Under the pieces are notes generated by a model. The model saw only the letters and a program-made list of their open reading frames with translations. It was not told the DNA's origin and did no database searches. Shown here one piece after another: positions 26,321 to 37,620 of a stretch of 64,000 bases of DNA. This stretch comes from Parasutterella secunda. Lineage in GTDB: Bacteria; Pseudomonadota; Gammaproteobacteria; Burkholderiales; Burkholderiaceae_F. The stretch is from assembly GCF_023336895.1 (NCBI RefSeq), contig NZ_JAMBLT010000001.1, positions 434,001-498,000 of the forward strand. The letters are read 5' to 3'. Positions within the stretch are counted from its first letter, which is position 1. The number at the start of each line of letters is the position of its first letter. The translations under genes were made by a program, and so were the position numbers.

Positions 26321-26682
26321 TAACATTTACCCGTGAGTCCGATTTAGTCATCGGGCTCACAAAAAGAGGTCGTGAGGCCTCGAGGGCTTTGGGTGGGAAG
26401 TTTACTTCCCGCTGTCAAAGACCGCTGGAAACAAAACTTTCGGTGTTTGGACGGCTGAAAAAGTTAGAACCTCGAAACAATTGTTTTAATTGTCTTGTGA
26501 AAGAGTCGGTGAACGTCAAAAACCGACTGACTGACAAGATGTCCAGCGCAGACGGCTACCGAAGAGAGAAAATTTCGTTTGATCGTGCCGCTTGGCATGG
26601 CAGGCGAGACTCTCGGAGAGTTGCCGGTTATTTGTAAACCGGTGCCGAAAGTAATTTCGGTACCTCTGAGTGGAGCCAGACC
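26321..26682 (+). promoter_or_regulatory. Structured rplJ leader (probable L10-L7/L12 autoregulatory region)
   Basis: A 362-base gap without a gene. It holds at least three strong hairpins: GTGAGTCCGAT/ATCGGGCTCAC (26333-26360), GGGAAGT/ACTTCCC with a two-base loop (26395-26410) flanked by a longer imperfect CTTTG/CAAAG pairing, and GGTGCCGAAA/TTTCGGTACC (26641-26664) that ends six bases before the TGGAG Shine-Dalgarno of rplJ. In other bacteria L10 complexed with L7/L12 binds the leader in this place to repress translation; that this happens here is inference. Confidence 0.7.
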
Positions 26683-27213
26683 GTGGGTCTTAATCGTCAA
26701 GATAAAGCGGCAGTTATCGAAGAAGTGAGTGGCATTGTTGCCAACGCTGGTTCGATCGTTATTGCCGAATACCGTGGGCTGAGCGTTCAAGCGGTCACTC
26801 AATTGCGTGCTAACGCCCGCAAGGAAGGTGTCCAACTGCGCGTGCTTAAAAACACTCTTGTGCGTCGTGCCGTTGCCGGTACTCCGTTCGAAGGTTTGTC
26901 CGACCAATTCGTCGGTCCCCTCGTTTACGGTTTTTCCGCTGATCCGGTCGCCGCTGCTAAGGTGTTAGTCTCCTTTGCCAAGAAAAACGACAAGCTCATT
27001 GTCAAGGGCGGTGCGATGCCGAACAACGTCTTGGACGTTGCTGGTGTTGAACAACTCGCCACGATGCCGAGCCGCGAAGAATTGTTGGCTAAGTTGATGG
27101 CTACGATGAACGAACCGATCGCTAAGTTCGTTCGCACGCTCAATGAAGTGCCTGCGCGCATGGTGCGCACAGTTGCCGCTGTTCGCGATGCTAAGGAAAA
27201 GGCTGCTGCCTAA
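26683..27213 (+). CDS. rplJ: 50S ribosomal protein L10
   Basis: Base of the ribosomal stalk, anchoring L7/L12 dimers to the 23S rRNA. It starts at a GTG, supported by TGGAG eight bases upstream and by the conserved N-terminus [14 protein letters not shown]. The 176-residue protein has the rRNA-binding domain (about 1-130, with AEYRGLSV and [12 protein letters not shown]) and a C-terminal helix that holds L7/L12. It lies after a long structured leader, which is the likely site of autoregulation. Confidence 0.97.
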   Translation: MGLNRQDKAAVIEEVSGIVANAGSIVIAEYRGLSVQAVTQLRANARKEGVQLRVLKNTLVRRAVAGTPFEGLSDQFVGPLVYGFSADPVAAAKVLVSFAKKNDKLIVKGGAMPNNVLDVAGVEQLATMPSREELLAKLMATMNEPIAKFVRTLNEVPARMVRTVAAVRDAKEKAAA

Positions 27214-27255
27214 CCTAATTTTTAATTAACAAACGAAATTTATTGGAGTCATAAA

Positions 27256-27636
27256 ATGGCCCTTACGAAAGAAGAAATCCTCGACGCAATTGCGTCCATG
27301 ACCGTTCTCGAAGTTTCCGAACTCATCAAGATGATGGAAGAAAAGTTCGGTGTTTCCGCTGCCGCTGCTGCTGTTGCAGTTGCTGCTCCTGCTGCTGGTG
27401 GTGCTGCCGCCGCTGCTGAAGAAAAGACGGAATTCGACGTCGTTCTCGCTGAAGTTGGTTCTAACAAGATCGCCGTTATTAAGGCTGTTCGCGAATTGAC
27501 CGGCTTGGGCTTGAAGGAAGCCAAGGACATGGTTGAAGGCGCTCCGAAGGCTGTTAAGGAAGGCTTGCCGAAGGCTGATGCTGAAGAAGCCAAGAAGAAG
27601 TTGGAAGCCGCTGGCGCCAAGGTCGAACTCAAGTAA
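27256..27636 (+). CDS. rplL: 50S ribosomal protein L7/L12
   Basis: Stalk protein present as several dimers per ribosome, which recruits translational GTPases. The 126-residue sequence has the N-terminal dimerisation part, an Ala-rich flexible hinge (about 35-60) and the C-terminal factor-binding domain with [24 protein letters not shown] precedes the ATG. It follows rplJ closely, and a long non-coding segment with hairpins separates it from rpoB. Confidence 0.98.
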   Translation: MALTKEEILDAIASMTVLEVSELIKMMEEKFGVSAAAAAVAVAAPAAGGAAAAAEEKTEFDVVLAEVGSNKIAVIKAVRELTGLGLKEAKDMVEGAPKAVKEGLPKADAEEAKKKLEAAGAKVELK

Positions 27637-27702
27637 TTCTTGCTGTTCTGCCGAAATTCGGGCAATATTTGAAAAGATGTTGCCCGAAAAAGTCCTTCTG
27701 TT

Positions 27703-27758
27703 GGAGGACTTTGAACTGAGTTTCTTTTAGTTGATAAGAATTCAGTTCTAAGTCTTCT
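27703..27758 (+). other. Long stem-loop between rplL and rpoB, possible RNase III site
   Basis: Segments 27703-27719 and 27742-27758 pair over 17 positions with one mismatch and a few G-T wobbles, loop 22 bases. A second, smaller hairpin (TTCGGGCAA/TTGCCCGAA, 27657-27688) precedes it. In E. coli the same gap holds an RNase III cleavage site that splits the rplL and rpoB messages, so a similar role is plausible. Confidence 0.6.
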
Positions 27759-27805
27759 GAGTGAGCAGCAAAAATTCGATTGACTGAAAATTTACCATCC
27801 GAAAC

Positions 27806-27843
27806 GCCGCTCGGGTATTGAATAGATACCTGGGGCGGCTTTT
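27806..27843 (+). terminator. Attenuator-like terminator between rplL and rpoB
   Basis: GCCGCTCGGGTAT (27806-27818) pairs with ATACCTGGGGCGGC (27826-27839) imperfectly but strongly, followed by TTTT and further T-rich sequence. Its place 78 bases before rpoB matches the partial terminator that lowers rpoBC expression relative to rplJL in E. coli. Confidence 0.75.
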
Positions 27844-27920
27844 GGCGTCTTTCTTTTTTGTTTTCTTACTTAGGCTGAAATCGTTTTTTTTTCATCAATC
27901 TCACGTCGAACGGAGTGTCC

Positions 27921-30900
27921 ATGTCGTACTCGTTCACTGAAAAGAAGCGCATTCGAAAGAGTTTTGCGACTCGTCCGAGTGTTCTCGCAGTGCCTTCCTT
28001 GTTGGAAATGCAACTTCGGTCTTATTCCGAATTTTTGCAAGCCGATGTTGCTTCCGCAGACCGCAATCCGAATTTTGGTTTGCAATCTGCTTTTACGTCT
28101 ATTTTCCCGATCTCCAGTCACAACGGTTTAGCTCGTTTGGTTTTTGAGAGCTATTCGCTCGACGAGCCCGTTTTTGATGTGGCCGAATGCCAATTGCGCG
28201 GTTTGACTTATTCAAGCCGTTTGCGTGCTCGCATTCGTTTGGAAATTATCGATCGTGACGATCCTGCCAAGAGCCGGATCAAAGAAATCCGTGAAAATGA
28301 TGTCTATATGGGTGAAATTCCGTTAATGACGGAAAAAGCCTCCTTCATCATCAACGGTTCTGAGCGTGTGATTGTCAGCCAGTTGCACCGTTCGCCTGGT
28401 TTGTTCTTTGAACATGACAAGGGCAAGACGCACAGCTCTGGCAAGTTGCTTTTCTCCGCTCGTATGATTCCGTACCGCGGTTCTTGGCTTGATTTTGAAT
28501 TTGACGCAAAGGATCTCGTCTACTTCCGTGTTGACCGTCGTCGTAAGATGCCGGTGACGATTTTGCTCAAGGCTTTGGGCATGAATGCGGAACAGATTCT
28601 TGAAACGTTCTTCGAATTCGATACCTTTAAGCTCGGCGCTCGCAGTGCCTCTATGACGCTTGTGCCGGAACGCCTGAAGGGTGAAGTGGCTCGTTTCGAT
28701 ATCGTAGGCCGTGACGGTGAAGTGATTGTCGCTAAGGACAAGCGCATCACGGCTCGTCATATCCGTCAAATGGCTGATATGAAGACAGTTTCTGTCAACG
28801 ATGATTTCTTGATTGGCCGTGTGTTGGCCAAAGACATCATTGATGGCGAAACCGGTGAAGTGTTGGCAGCCGCTAACGATGAAATCACCGAAGAATTGTT
28901 GGCCAAATTGCGTGAAGCCAAGATCAAGGGCTTCCAAACGATTTATACCAACGAATTGGATCAAGGTAGCTTTATCTCCGATACGTTGCGTATTGATGAA
29001 ACGCCGGATCAAATGTCTGCCCGCGTGGCCATTTACCGCATGATGCGTCCGGGTGAACCGCCCACAGAGGAAGCGGTTGAAATGTTGATGAATCGTTTGT
29101 TCTTCTCTGAAGAAACGTACGATTTGTCCCGCGTTGGCCGTATGAAGGTCAATGCTCGTTTGGCTCGTCCGACAGCAGAAGGTCCGGGTACGCTCACGCA
29201 CGAAGACATTGTCGATACGGTCAAAGTATTGGTCGAATTGCGCAACGGTCGCGGAGAAGTCGACGATATCGACCACTTGGGCAACCGTCGTGTGCGTTGT
29301 GTTGGTGAATTGGCTGAAAATCAATTCCGCTCCGGTTTGGTGCGTGTGGAACGCGCTGTGCGTGAACGTTTGGCTCAAGCTGAGTCTGACAATTTAACGC
29401 CGCAAGATTTGATCAACAGCAAGCCGATTTCTGCTGCCATTCGTGAATTCTTTGGCTCAAGCCAATTGAGCCAGTTCATGGATCAAACCAACCCGTTGTC
29501 TGAAATTACCCACAAGCGTCGTATTTCCGCTTTAGGTCCTGGTGGTTTGACTCGTGAACGCGCCGGCTTCGAAGTCCGCGACGTGCACCCGACTCACTAT
29601 GGTCGTTTGTGCCCGATTGAAACGCCTGAAGGTCCGAACATCGGTTTGATTAACTCGTTAGCTTTGTATGCTCGCTTGAATGAATACGGCTTCTTGGAAA
29701 CGCCGTATCGTAAGGTGATTGACTGCAAGGTGACCGATCAGATTGATTACCTCTCCGCCATTGAAGAAGGTAAGTACGTCATTTGTCAGGCCAACTCCGA
29801 GTTGGATGATGAAGGTCGCTTGACTCAAGAATTGGTGAGCGCCCGTGAAAACGGTGAAACCGTGATGGTTAGCCCGGAACGCGTTCAATACATGGACGTC
29901 TCTCCGTTGCAGGTCGTTTCTGCCGCTGCTTCCTTGATTCCGTTCTTGGAACACGATGACGCTAACCGTGCTTTGATGGGTTCTAACATGCAACGTCAAG
30001 GCGTTCCGTGTTTGCGTCCGGAAAAACCGGTTGTCGGTACGGGTGTGGAACGTACGGTGGCTGTGGACTCCAAGACGGCTGTCCAAGCCAAGCGTGGCGG
30101 TATCGTTGACTATGTTGATGCCAACCGTGTGGTGATTCGCGTCAATGACGATGAAAATATCCCGGGCGAAGTGGGTGTTGACATTTATAACCTGCAGAAG
30201 TTCACGCGTTCCAACCAAAGCACGAACATTAACCAACGTCCGATTGTCTCTCGCGGAGACGTTGTGGCTCGCGGTGACGTTTTGGCCGACGGTGCTTCCA
30301 CCGACATGGGTGAATTGGCATTGGGTCAAAATCTGTTGGTGGCCTTCATGCCTTGGAACGGTTACAACTACGAAGACTCTGTTTTGATCAGTGAAAAGGT
30401 GGTGGCCGATGACCGCTATACCTCTATTCACATTGAAGAGCTCTCCGTGGTGGCTCGTGATACGAAGTTGGGCGCCGAAGAAATTACGCGCGACATTTCT
30501 AACTTGTCCGAAAACCAATTAGCCCGTTTGGACGAATGCGGCATTGTGCAAATCGGCGCTGAAGTTAAGGCCGGTGACGTACTCGTCGGTAAGGTGACGC
30601 CGAAGGGCGAAACGCAATTGACGCCTGAAGAAAAACTCTTGCGAGTGATCTTCGGTGAAAAGGCCAGTGACGTTAAGGATACGTCTTTGCGTGTTCCGTC
30701 CGGTATGACCGGAACGGTAATTGACGTTCAAGTCTTTACGCGTGAAGGCGTTGAACGCGACGCTCGTGCTAACTCCATTATTGACGAATCGCTCAAGCGC
30801 TATCGTCAGGATTTGGATGAAAAACTGCGCATTGTAGAAGGTGACGGTTTTGCCCGTTTGGCTCGCCAACTTGAAGGCAAGAAGGCCGAAGGCGGTCCGA

Positions 30901-32018
30901 AGGGTCTCAAGAAGGGTGTCCTCACCAAGGAATATTTGGAAAGCTTGAAGGGCTTTGAAATCTTTGATCTGCGTATGGTCGATGAAGCTGATCAGAAGTT
31001 GCTCGAAGATATGCGTGCTCAACTCGATGACAAACGCCACGAATTTGATCGTGCGTTTGAAATCAAGCGCAAGAAGCTGACCCAAGGCGATGAGTTGCCC
31101 CCGGGCGTGCTCAAGATGGTGAAGGTCTACATCGCTGAAAAACGTCGCCTGCAACCGGGTGACAAGATGGCAGGTCGTCACGGTAACAAGGGTGTGGTCT
31201 CTAAGATTTGCCCGGTGGAAGATATGCCGTACATGGCTGACGGTCGTCCTGCCGACGTCGCTCTTAATCCGTTGGGCGTGCCCTCTCGTATGAATATTGG
31301 TCAGGTGCTCGAAGTGCACTTAGGCTGGGCTGCCAAGGGCTTGGGCTGGCGCATCGGTGAAATGATCAAGAGCTGCCAAGTGGCTCAAATGCGTGCCTTC
31401 TTGGAAAAGATCTACAACGAAACGGGCAAGAAGGAAGATTTGAATAGCTTGACGGATGAAGAAATCATGCGTTTGGCCGAAAATCTCCAAAACGGTGTGC
31501 CGTTTGCTACGCCAGTGTTCGATGGCGCCAGTGAAGAACAAATCGGCAAGATGCTCGATTTGGCCTTCCCTGAAGATGTTGCTAAGCGCCTGCAATTGAC
31601 GCCGTCTAAGACGCAATGCACGCTCTATGATGGCCGTACCGGCGAAGCATTTGATCGTCCCGTCACAGTCGGTTACATGCACTACTTGAAGTTGCACCAC
31701 TTGGTTGATGACAAGATGCACGCTCGTTCTACGGGTCCGTATTCGTTGGTTACGCAGCAACCGTTGGGTGGTAAGGCTCAATTCGGTGGTCAACGCTTCG
31801 GTGAAATGGAAGTGTGGGCTCTGGAAGCTTACGGTGCCTCTTACGTGTTGCAAGAAATGCTGACGGTGAAGTCTGACGATGTGAACGGCCGTACGAAGGT
31901 TTACGAAAACATCGTTAAGGGCGAACACGTTCTCGAAGCCGGTATGCCGGAATCGTTCAACGTGTTGGTGAAGGAAATCCGGTCGTTGGGTATTGACATC
32001 GACCTCGAACGTAATTAA
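27921..32018 (+). CDS. rpoB: DNA-directed RNA polymerase beta subunit
   Basis: Catalytic core subunit of RNA polymerase, 1365 residues. The ATG at 27921 has GGAG five bases upstream; a GTG at 27915 in the same frame lies within that site. The rifampicin-binding region is recognisable ([22 protein letters not shown] near residue 510-535) with Asn to Thr in QTNP relative to E. coli QNNP. The C-terminus has the conserved [24 protein letters not shown]. It is followed 13 bases later by rpoC. Confidence 0.99.
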   Translation: MSYSFTEKKRIRKSFATRPSVLAVPSLLEMQLRSYSEFLQADVASADRNPNFGLQSAFTSIFPISSHNGLARLVFESYSLDEPVFDVAECQLRGLTYSSRLRARIRLEIIDRDDPAKSRIKEIRENDVYMGEIPLMTEKASFIINGSERVIVSQLHRSPGLFFEHDKGKTHSSGKLLFSARMIPYRGSWLDFEFDAKDLVYFRVDRRRKMPVTILLKALGMNAEQILETFFEFDTFKLGARSASMTLVPERLKGEVARFDIVGRDGEVIVAKDKRITARHIRQMADMKTVSVNDDFLIGRVLAKDIIDGETGEVLAAANDEITEELLAKLREAKIKGFQTIYTNELDQGSFISDTLRIDETPDQMSARVAIYRMMRPGEPPTEEAVEMLMNRLFFSEETYDLSRVGRMKVNARLARPTAEGPGTLTHEDIVDTVKVLVELRNGRGEVDDIDHLGNRRVRCVGELAENQFRSGLVRVERAVRERLAQAESDNLTPQDLINSKPISAAIREFFGSSQLSQFMDQTNPLSEITHKRRISALGPGGLTRERAGFEVRDVHPTHYGRLCPIETPEGPNIGLINSLALYARLNEYGFLETPYRKVIDCKVTDQIDYLSAIEEGKYVICQANSELDDEGRLTQELVSARENGETVMVSPERVQYMDVSPLQVVSAAASLIPFLEHDDANRALMGSNMQRQGVPCLRPEKPVVGTGVERTVAVDSKTAVQAKRGGIVDYVDANRVVIRVNDDENIPGEVGVDIYNLQKFTRSNQSTNINQRPIVSRGDVVARGDVLADGASTDMGELALGQNLLVAFMPWNGYNYEDSVLISEKVVADDRYTSIHIEELSVVARDTKLGAEEITRDISNLSENQLARLDECGIVQIGAEVKAGDVLVGKVTPKGETQLTPEEKLLRVIFGEKASDVKDTSLRVPSGMTGTVIDVQVFTREGVERDARANSIIDESLKRYRQDLDEKLRIVEGDGFARLARQLEGKKAEGGPKGLKKGVLTKEYLESLKGFEIFDLRMVDEADQKLLEDMRAQLDDKRHEFDRAFEIKRKKLTQGDELPPGVLKMVKVYIAEKRRLQPGDKMAGRHGNKGVVSKICPVEDMPYMADGRPADVALNPLGVPSRMNIGQVLEVHLGWAAKGLGWRIGEMIKSCQVAQMRAFLEKIYNETGKKEDLNSLTDEEIMRLAENLQNGVPFATPVFDGASEEQIGKMLDLAFPEDVAKRLQLTPSKTQCTLYDGRTGEAFDRPVTVGYMHYLKLHHLVDDKMHARSTGPYSLVTQQPLGGKAQFGGQRFGEMEVWALEAYGASYVLQEMLTVKSDDVNGRTKVYENIVKGEHVLEAGMPESFNVLVKEIRSLGIDIDLERN

Positions 32019-32031
32019 GGACAGAACAGAT

Positions 32032-35000
32032 ATGAATCCGCTTATCGATCTGTTTAAGCAATTTAATCAGGACGATCACTTCGACGCGATCAAGATTGGT
32101 CTTGCATCGCCGGAGAAGATTCGTTCCTGGTCTTACGGTGAAGTGAAGAAACCGGAGACCATCAACTACCGTACCTTTAAGCCGGAGCGCGACGGTCTGT
32201 TCTGTGCCAAGATCTTTGGCCCGGTCAAGGACTATGAGTGCTTGTGCGGTAAATATAAGCGCCTGAAGCACCGCGGTGTTGTTTGCGAAAAATGCGGTGT
32301 TGAAGTCACGTTGTCCAAGGTGCGTCGTGAACGCATGGGTCATATTGAATTGGCAAGCCCTGTTGCCCACATCTGGTTCTTAAAGAGCTTGCCGTCCCGC
32401 ATGGGTATGGTTTTGGACATCCCCTTGCGTGACATTGAACGTGTGCTTTATTTTGAAGCCTACTGCGTGGTGGATCCGGGCATGACGGATTTGAAGCGCG
32501 GTCAGTTGCTCACCGAAGACGAATACCTCGAAAAGGTTGAGCAGTTCGGATCTGACTTCAAGGCCATGATGGGTGCTGAAGCTATTCGTGAAATGCTTCG
32601 CACGATTGACGTTGACCACGAAGTCGAAACGCTGCGCAAAGAACTCGAAGATACTTCTTCTGATGCCAAGATCAAGAAGTTCTCCAAGCGCTTGAAAGTT
32701 TTGGAAGGTTTCCAACGCTCTGGCGTTAAGCCGGAATGGATGGTGATGGAAGTTTTGCCGGTGTTACCGCCGGATCTTCGTCCGTTGGTGCCGTTGGATG
32801 GCGGACGCTTTGCTACGTCCGATTTGAACGATTTGTATCGTCGAGTCATCAATCGTAATAACCGTCTGAAACGTTTGCTCGAACTGAAGGCTCCGGACAT
32901 CATCATTCGCAATGAAAAGCGTATGTTGCAAGAAGCCGTTGACAGCTTGTTGGATAACGGCCGTCGCGGCAAGGCCATGACCGGTCCTTCCAAGCGTCCT
33001 TTGAAGTCCTTGGCCGACATGATCAAGGGTAAGAGCGGTCGCTTCCGTCAAAATCTGTTGGGTAAGCGTGTGGACTACTCGGGTCGTTCCGTGATTACGG
33101 TGGGTCCGTACCTGCGTCTGCACCAATGCGGTTTGCCGAAGTTGATGGCTTTGGAATTATTCAAGCCCTTCATCTTCAATAAGTTGGAACGTCGTGGTTT
33201 GGCCATGACGATCAAAGCCGCCAAGAAGATGGTTGACAATCAAGAGCCGGTTGTTTGGGATATCCTTGAAGAGGTGATTTACGAACACCCGGTGATGCTC
33301 AACCGTGCTCCGACGTTGCACCGTTTGGGTATTCAAGCTTTTGAACCGAAGTTGATTGAAGGTAAGGCCATTCAATTGCACCCGCTCGTTTGCGCAGCCT
33401 TTAACGCTGACTTCGACGGTGACCAAATGGCTGTTCACGTGCCGCTTTCTTTGGAAGCCCAATTGGAAGCCCGTACGTTGATGCTTGCTTCCAACAACGT
33501 GCTCTTCCCGGCTAACGGCAACCCGTCCATCGTTCCGTCCCAGGACATGGTGCTTGGTTTGTACTACTCCACCCGTGAACGTATCAATGCCATGGGTGAG
33601 GGGATGTTCTTTGCCGATGTCGCAGAAGTGCGTCGTGCATTGGACAACAAGAAGATTGAACTTCAAACCCGTTGTACGGTTCGTATCAAAGAATACGAAG
33701 TCAATAAGAAGACGGGCGAGAAGACCGAAAAGATTGTCCGTTATGAAACAACAGCCGGCCGTGCTTTGTTGTCCGAAATTCTGCCCGAAGGCATGAGTTT
33801 TGCGGAATTGAACCGTACGCTGAAGAAGAAGGAAATCGCCCGCTTAATCAACACCTGCTTCCGCAAGTGCGGTTTGCGTGCGACGGTACTTTTTGCTGAC
33901 CGTTTGAAGGACCGTGGCTATGCTCTGTCCACCATTGGCGGCTTGTCCATCTGCATCGGCGATATGACGGTTCCTGCTCAAAAGGCAGAATTGATTGCAG
34001 CTGCTGAAAAAGAAGTCAAGGAAATTGAAGCTCAGTACGCCTCCGGTTTGGTAACGCAAGGCGAACGCTACAACAAGGTGGTGGATATTTGGGGTCGTAC
34101 GGCCGATCAAGTCGGTAAGGTGATGATGGAAGAGCTTTCCACGGAACCGGTTGTTGACCGTCATGGCAAGCTCACCAAGCAAGAATCTTTCAATTCCATC
34201 TACATGATGGCTGACTCCGGCGCCCGTGGTTCTGCTGCTCAGATTCGTCAGTTGGCCGGTATGCGTGGTTTGATGGCTAAGCCTGACGGCTCCATTATTG
34301 AAACCCCGATTACGGCTAACTTCCGTGAAGGCTTGAACGTACTGCAGTACTTTATTTCAACCCACGGTGCTCGTAAGGGTTTGGCTGATACGGCTTTGAA
34401 GACGGCTAACTCCGGTTACTTAACTCGTCGTCTCGTTGACGTGACGCAAGACTTGGTCGTCACTGAAGAAGACTGCCACACCACTCAAGGCGTTAGCATG
34501 AAGGCCTTGGTTGAAGGTGGTGACGTTATTCAATCGTTGCGTGACCGTGTGTTGGGTCGTGTGACAAGCGCCGATATCGTCAATCCTGAAACGGGAGAAG
34601 TCGTTATTGCGGCCGGTACGCTCTTGACCGAAGATGAATGCGACGAAATTGAAAAACTCGGTATTGACGAAGTGATGGTTCGCACGCCGCTCACCTGCCA
34701 AACCCGTTACGGTTTGTGCGCCAAGTGCTATGGTCGCGATTTGGGCCGTGGCTCCTTGGTCAATGTCGGTGAGGCTGTGGGCGTGATCGCAGCTCAGTCC
34801 ATTGGTGAACCGGGTACACAGTTGACGATGCGTACGTTCCACATCGGTGGTGCCGCTAGCCGCGCTGCGGTGGCAAGCTCTGTGGAAGCCAAGGTTAACG
34901 GTCAAGTGAGCTACTCCTCGGCGATGCGTTATGTGACGAGCGCCAAGGGCGATCTCGTTGTGATTTCTCGTTCCGGTGAAATCATCATCAGCGATAACGG

Positions 35001-36276
35001 TCGTGAACGTGAACGTCATAAAGTGCCCTACGGTGCAACGTTGCTCGCGAAGCCCGATCAACAAATCAAGGCTGGCGCGCAGTTGGCAACCTGGGATCCG
35101 ATGACCCGTCCGATTATTTCCGAATACGGTGGTACGGTTCAGTTTGAAGGCATCGTTGACAACGTAACCGTGATGAGTCAGACCGACGAAGTGACTGGTT
35201 TGTCCAGCCTCGTGGTAATTGACCCGAAACGTTCTACGGCCGGTGGTGCCAAGGGTAAGAAGGGTAGCACGCAAACGTTGCGTCCCGCTGTTCGTTTGCT
35301 CGATGAAAATGGCAACGAAGTGAAGATTCCGGGAACGGATCACCGTGTGACGATTCAGTTGCCGGTCGGTGCTTTGATTGTGGTCCGCGACGGTCAAAAG
35401 ATTGGCCGCGGTGAAGTCTTGGCTCGTATTCCGGTTGAATCGCAAAAGACCCGTGATATTACGGGTGGTTTGCCGCGTGTTGCCGAGTTGTTTGAAGCTC
35501 GTTCGCCGAAGGATGCCGGTGTGCTCGCTGAAGTGACGGGTACGGTAACTTTCGGTAAGGAAACTAAGGGCAAACAACGTCTGGTGATTACCGACAATGA
35601 AGGTACCGATCACGAATTCTTGATCAGCAAGGATAAGAGCATCCTGGTTCACGATGGTCAAGTGGTTCAAAAGGGTGAAGAAATCGTTGAAGGTCCTGCT
35701 GATCCGCACGATATCCTTCGCTTGCTCGGTATCGAAGCATTAGCTCGCTACATTGTCGATGAAGTTCAGGATGTGTACCGTCTGCAGGGCGTGGCCATTA
35801 ACGACAAGCACATTGAAGTGATTGTTCGTCAGATGTTGCGCCGTGTGAAGATTACGGATCCGGGTGATACGAAGTTCATTCGTGATGAACAGGTGGAACG
35901 CTCCGAAATGTTGGATGAAAACGACAAGGCTATTGCGGCTGGTAAGCGTCCGGCATTGTACGAAAACGTCCTCTTGGGTATTACGAAGGCTAGTTTGTCG
36001 ACAGATTCCTTCATTTCCGCGGCTTCCTTCCAGGAAACCACGCGTGTTCTTACCGAAGCTGCCATCATGGGCAAGAAGGATGAATTGCGCGGCTTGAAGG
36101 AAAACGTTATTGTGGGTCGCTTAATTCCTGCCGGTACAGGCTTGGCCTATCACAAGACTGTGAAGGCTAATGAAGCGGCAGAGGCTGAAGAAGCCTCCGG
36201 CTTTAGCTCCACTTTTGCGTCGCAGGAACCTGTTGACGAAGCCATCGTAACTGAAACGGTGACGAAGGAAGAATAA
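32032..36276 (+). CDS. rpoC: DNA-directed RNA polymerase beta' subunit
   Basis: Largest polymerase subunit, 1414 residues, holding the catalytic magnesium. The ATG at 32032 follows AAGGA ten bases upstream. Visible are the N-terminal zinc ribbon (CLCGKYKR...GVVCEKCG), the active-site loop [12 protein letters not shown], the trigger loop and bridge helix region, and the second zinc site [11 protein letters not shown]. It is the last gene of the rif cluster, followed by a terminator-like hairpin and the promoter of rpsL. Confidence 0.99.
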   Translation: MNPLIDLFKQFNQDDHFDAIKIGLASPEKIRSWSYGEVKKPETINYRTFKPERDGLFCAKIFGPVKDYECLCGKYKRLKHRGVVCEKCGVEVTLSKVRRERMGHIELASPVAHIWFLKSLPSRMGMVLDIPLRDIERVLYFEAYCVVDPGMTDLKRGQLLTEDEYLEKVEQFGSDFKAMMGAEAIREMLRTIDVDHEVETLRKELEDTSSDAKIKKFSKRLKVLEGFQRSGVKPEWMVMEVLPVLPPDLRPLVPLDGGRFATSDLNDLYRRVINRNNRLKRLLELKAPDIIIRNEKRMLQEAVDSLLDNGRRGKAMTGPSKRPLKSLADMIKGKSGRFRQNLLGKRVDYSGRSVITVGPYLRLHQCGLPKLMALELFKPFIFNKLERRGLAMTIKAAKKMVDNQEPVVWDILEEVIYEHPVMLNRAPTLHRLGIQAFEPKLIEGKAIQLHPLVCAAFNADFDGDQMAVHVPLSLEAQLEARTLMLASNNVLFPANGNPSIVPSQDMVLGLYYSTRERINAMGEGMFFADVAEVRRALDNKKIELQTRCTVRIKEYEVNKKTGEKTEKIVRYETTAGRALLSEILPEGMSFAELNRTLKKKEIARLINTCFRKCGLRATVLFADRLKDRGYALSTIGGLSICIGDMTVPAQKAELIAAAEKEVKEIEAQYASGLVTQGERYNKVVDIWGRTADQVGKVMMEELSTEPVVDRHGKLTKQESFNSIYMMADSGARGSAAQIRQLAGMRGLMAKPDGSIIETPITANFREGLNVLQYFISTHGARKGLADTALKTANSGYLTRRLVDVTQDLVVTEEDCHTTQGVSMKALVEGGDVIQSLRDRVLGRVTSADIVNPETGEVVIAAGTLLTEDECDEIEKLGIDEVMVRTPLTCQTRYGLCAKCYGRDLGRGSLVNVGEAVGVIAAQSIGEPGTQLTMRTFHIGGAASRAAVASSVEAKVNGQVSYSSAMRYVTSAKGDLVVISRSGEIIISDNGRERERHKVPYGATLLAKPDQQIKAGAQLATWDPMTRPIISEYGGTVQFEGIVDNVTVMSQTDEVTGLSSLVVIDPKRSTAGGAKGKKGSTQTLRPAVRLLDENGNEVKIPGTDHRVTIQLPVGALIVVRDGQKIGRGEVLARIPVESQKTRDITGGLPRVAELFEARSPKDAGVLAEVTGTVTFGKETKGKQRLVITDNEGTDHEFLISKDKSILVHDGQVVQKGEEIVEGPADPHDILRLLGIEALARYIVDEVQDVYRLQGVAINDKHIEVIVRQMLRRVKITDPGDTKFIRDEQVERSEMLDENDKAIAAGKRPALYENVLLGITKASLSTDSFISAASFQETTRVLTEAAIMGKKDELRGLKENVIVGRLIPAGTGLAYHKTVKANEAAEAEEASGFSSTFASQEPVDEAIVTETVTKEE

Positions 36277-36324
36277 GGTGCTTATAGCATCTGCCGGGAG
36301 TGTCGAGAGGCACTCCTGAACGAG

Positions 36325-36367
36325 GACCCGAGGGGCGTTTTTAGAGATTTCTCGCCCACGGGTCTTT
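36325..36367 (+). terminator. Terminator after rpoC
   Basis: GACCCG (36325-36330) and GGGCG (36333-36337) pair with CGCCC (36353-36357) and CGGGTC (36359-36364), with a small internal loop, then TTTC. The T-run is short, so stopping may be partial. Confidence 0.6.
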
Positions 36368-36388
36368 CGTGCATTTTCTCTTAAGGTC

Positions 36389-36417
36389 TTGACAATAAGA
36401 GAAAAAAATACGAAAAT
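36389..36417 (+). promoter_or_regulatory. Promoter of the str operon (rpsL)
   Basis: Perfect -35 TTGACA (36389-36394), a 17-base A-rich spacer and GAAAAT (36412-36417), which matches the -10 consensus at four of six. It lies 160 bases before rpsL in the 301-base gap after rpoC. Confidence 0.6.
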
Positions 36418-36577
36418 CTCAGCCTCCCGAAGCTTAAAACTTTCGGACCTCCGATCATTGGCGTGATTTTATGCGTTGATGAAGGGGGTTTTGTGCGTTA
36501 GTTTCGGACGTTTTAAAAACCAGCAATTCTGCCTTCCATGCGAGAGCCTGGTTGGAGAATTTTTAATACGGACTTTT

Positions 36578-36955
36578 ATGCCTACCATTAACCAATTAGT
36601 GCGTAAGCCCCGTGTGCTCACGCATGATAAAAGCAAGAGCCCCGCGCTCAAGAACTGCCCGCAAAAGCGTGGCGTTTGCACGCGCGTGTACACCACAACC
36701 CCTAAGAAGCCGAACTCCGCTTTGCGTAAGGTTGCCAAGGTGCGTTTGACCAACGGCTTTGAGGTCATTTCTTACATCGGTGGTGAAGGCCACAACCTGC
36801 AAGAACACAGCGTCGTGTTGATCCGCGGCGGTCGTGTTAAGGACTTGCCTGGTGTGCGTTACCACATCATCCGCGGTTCTTTGGACACCCAAGGTGTTAA
36901 GGATCGTAAGCAAGCTCGCTCCAAGTACGGCGCCAAGCGCCCGAAGGCAGCTTAA
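36578..36955 (+). CDS. rpsL: 30S ribosomal protein S12
   Basis: Decoding-centre protein of 125 residues. The ATG at 36578 is chosen from the conserved N-terminus [12 protein letters not shown]; the open frame extends 34 codons upstream without homology. K43 (in TTTPKKPNS) and K88 (in [10 protein letters not shown]) are the residues where streptomycin-resistance changes occur; both are wild type. It opens the str operon rpsL-rpsG-fusA-tuf. Confidence 0.98.
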   Translation: MPTINQLVRKPRVLTHDKSKSPALKNCPQKRGVCTRVYTTTPKKPNSALRKVAKVRLTNGFEVISYIGGEGHNLQEHSVVLIRGGRVKDLPGVRYHIIRGSLDTQGVKDRKQARSKYGAKRPKAA

Positions 36956-36979
36956 TTCGCGGCGCGTTGTAGCCGTGAA

Positions 36980-37047
36980 CGGTCTGCATCATCCGTTTTA
37001 GTGTGATGAAAGGACCGAGTAAGTCGCGATCCTAATTGAGTGATCGC
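36980..37047 (+). other. Structured rpsL-rpsG intercistronic region
   Basis: A nested hairpin (CGGTC/GACCG outside, CATCA/TGATG inside, 36980-37017) is followed by GCGATC/GATCGC (37026-37047). In E. coli ribosomal protein S7 binds this gap and represses the operon; a similar role here is possible but unproven. Confidence 0.5.
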
Positions 37048-37083
37048 ATTGTTTAAGACTGAAGACTACGAAAAGAGGAAAAA

Positions 37084-37554
37084 ATGCCCCGTCGTCGCGA
37101 AGTACCGAAACGTGAAATTTTGCCGGATCCGAAGTTCGGCAGTGTTGAAATCGCCAAATTTGTGAACGTGATCATGCTCGATGGCAAGAAGGCCGTCGCT
37201 GAACGCATCGTTTATGGCGCTTTGAGTGAAATTGAAGCCAAGACCGGCAAGGACGCTATGGAAGTGTTCAAGACCGCCCTTGACAATGTCCGCCCGCTCG
37301 TGGAAGTCAAGAGCCGTCGTGTTGGTGGTGCCAACTACCAAGTCCCGGTTGAAGTTCGCCCTGTCCGCCGTATGGCTTTGGCCATGCGCTGGTTGCGCGA
37401 AGCGGCTAAGAAGCGCGCTGAAAAGTCGATGCCCCAACGCTTAGCTGGTGAGTTGTTGGATGCGGCCGAAGGCCGTGGCGGCGCCATGAAGAAGCGTGAC
37501 GAAGTTCACCGCATGGCTGAAGCCAACAAGGCTTTCTCTCACTTCCGTTTCTAA
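37084..37554 (+). CDS. rpsG: 30S ribosomal protein S7
   Basis: Primary assembly protein of the 30S head, 156 residues. It begins [17 protein letters not shown] as in other bacteria, and the beta-hairpin that contacts the E-site tRNA is present ([14 protein letters not shown]). AAGAGG lies upstream of the ATG. It is preceded by a structured gap and followed after 66 bases by fusA. Confidence 0.98.
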   Translation: MPRRREVPKREILPDPKFGSVEIAKFVNVIMLDGKKAVAERIVYGALSEIEAKTGKDAMEVFKTALDNVRPLVEVKSRRVGGANYQVPVEVRPVRRMALAMRWLREAAKKRAEKSMPQRLAGELLDAAEGRGGAMKKRDEVHRMAEANKAFSHFRF

Positions 37555-37566
37555 TTTGATTAACCA

Positions 37567-37598
37567 GATGCGTTTTCCAATCAACGAGAAAACGCATC
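37567..37598 (+). other. Perfect 11-bp stem-loop between rpsG and fusA
   Basis: GATGCGTTTTC (37567-37577) and GAAAACGCATC (37588-37598) are exact reverse complements with a ten-base loop. No T-run follows, so it is not a normal terminator; it may be an mRNA stability or processing element. Confidence 0.6.
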
Positions 37599-37620
37599 GT
37601 CTCCAACTAGGGGAAACATA

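Noticed and set aside
28323-35709. Several long antisense frames across rpoB, rpoC and fusA
   Set aside because: Same codon-bias effect; compositions are skewed and the sense strands are clearly coding.
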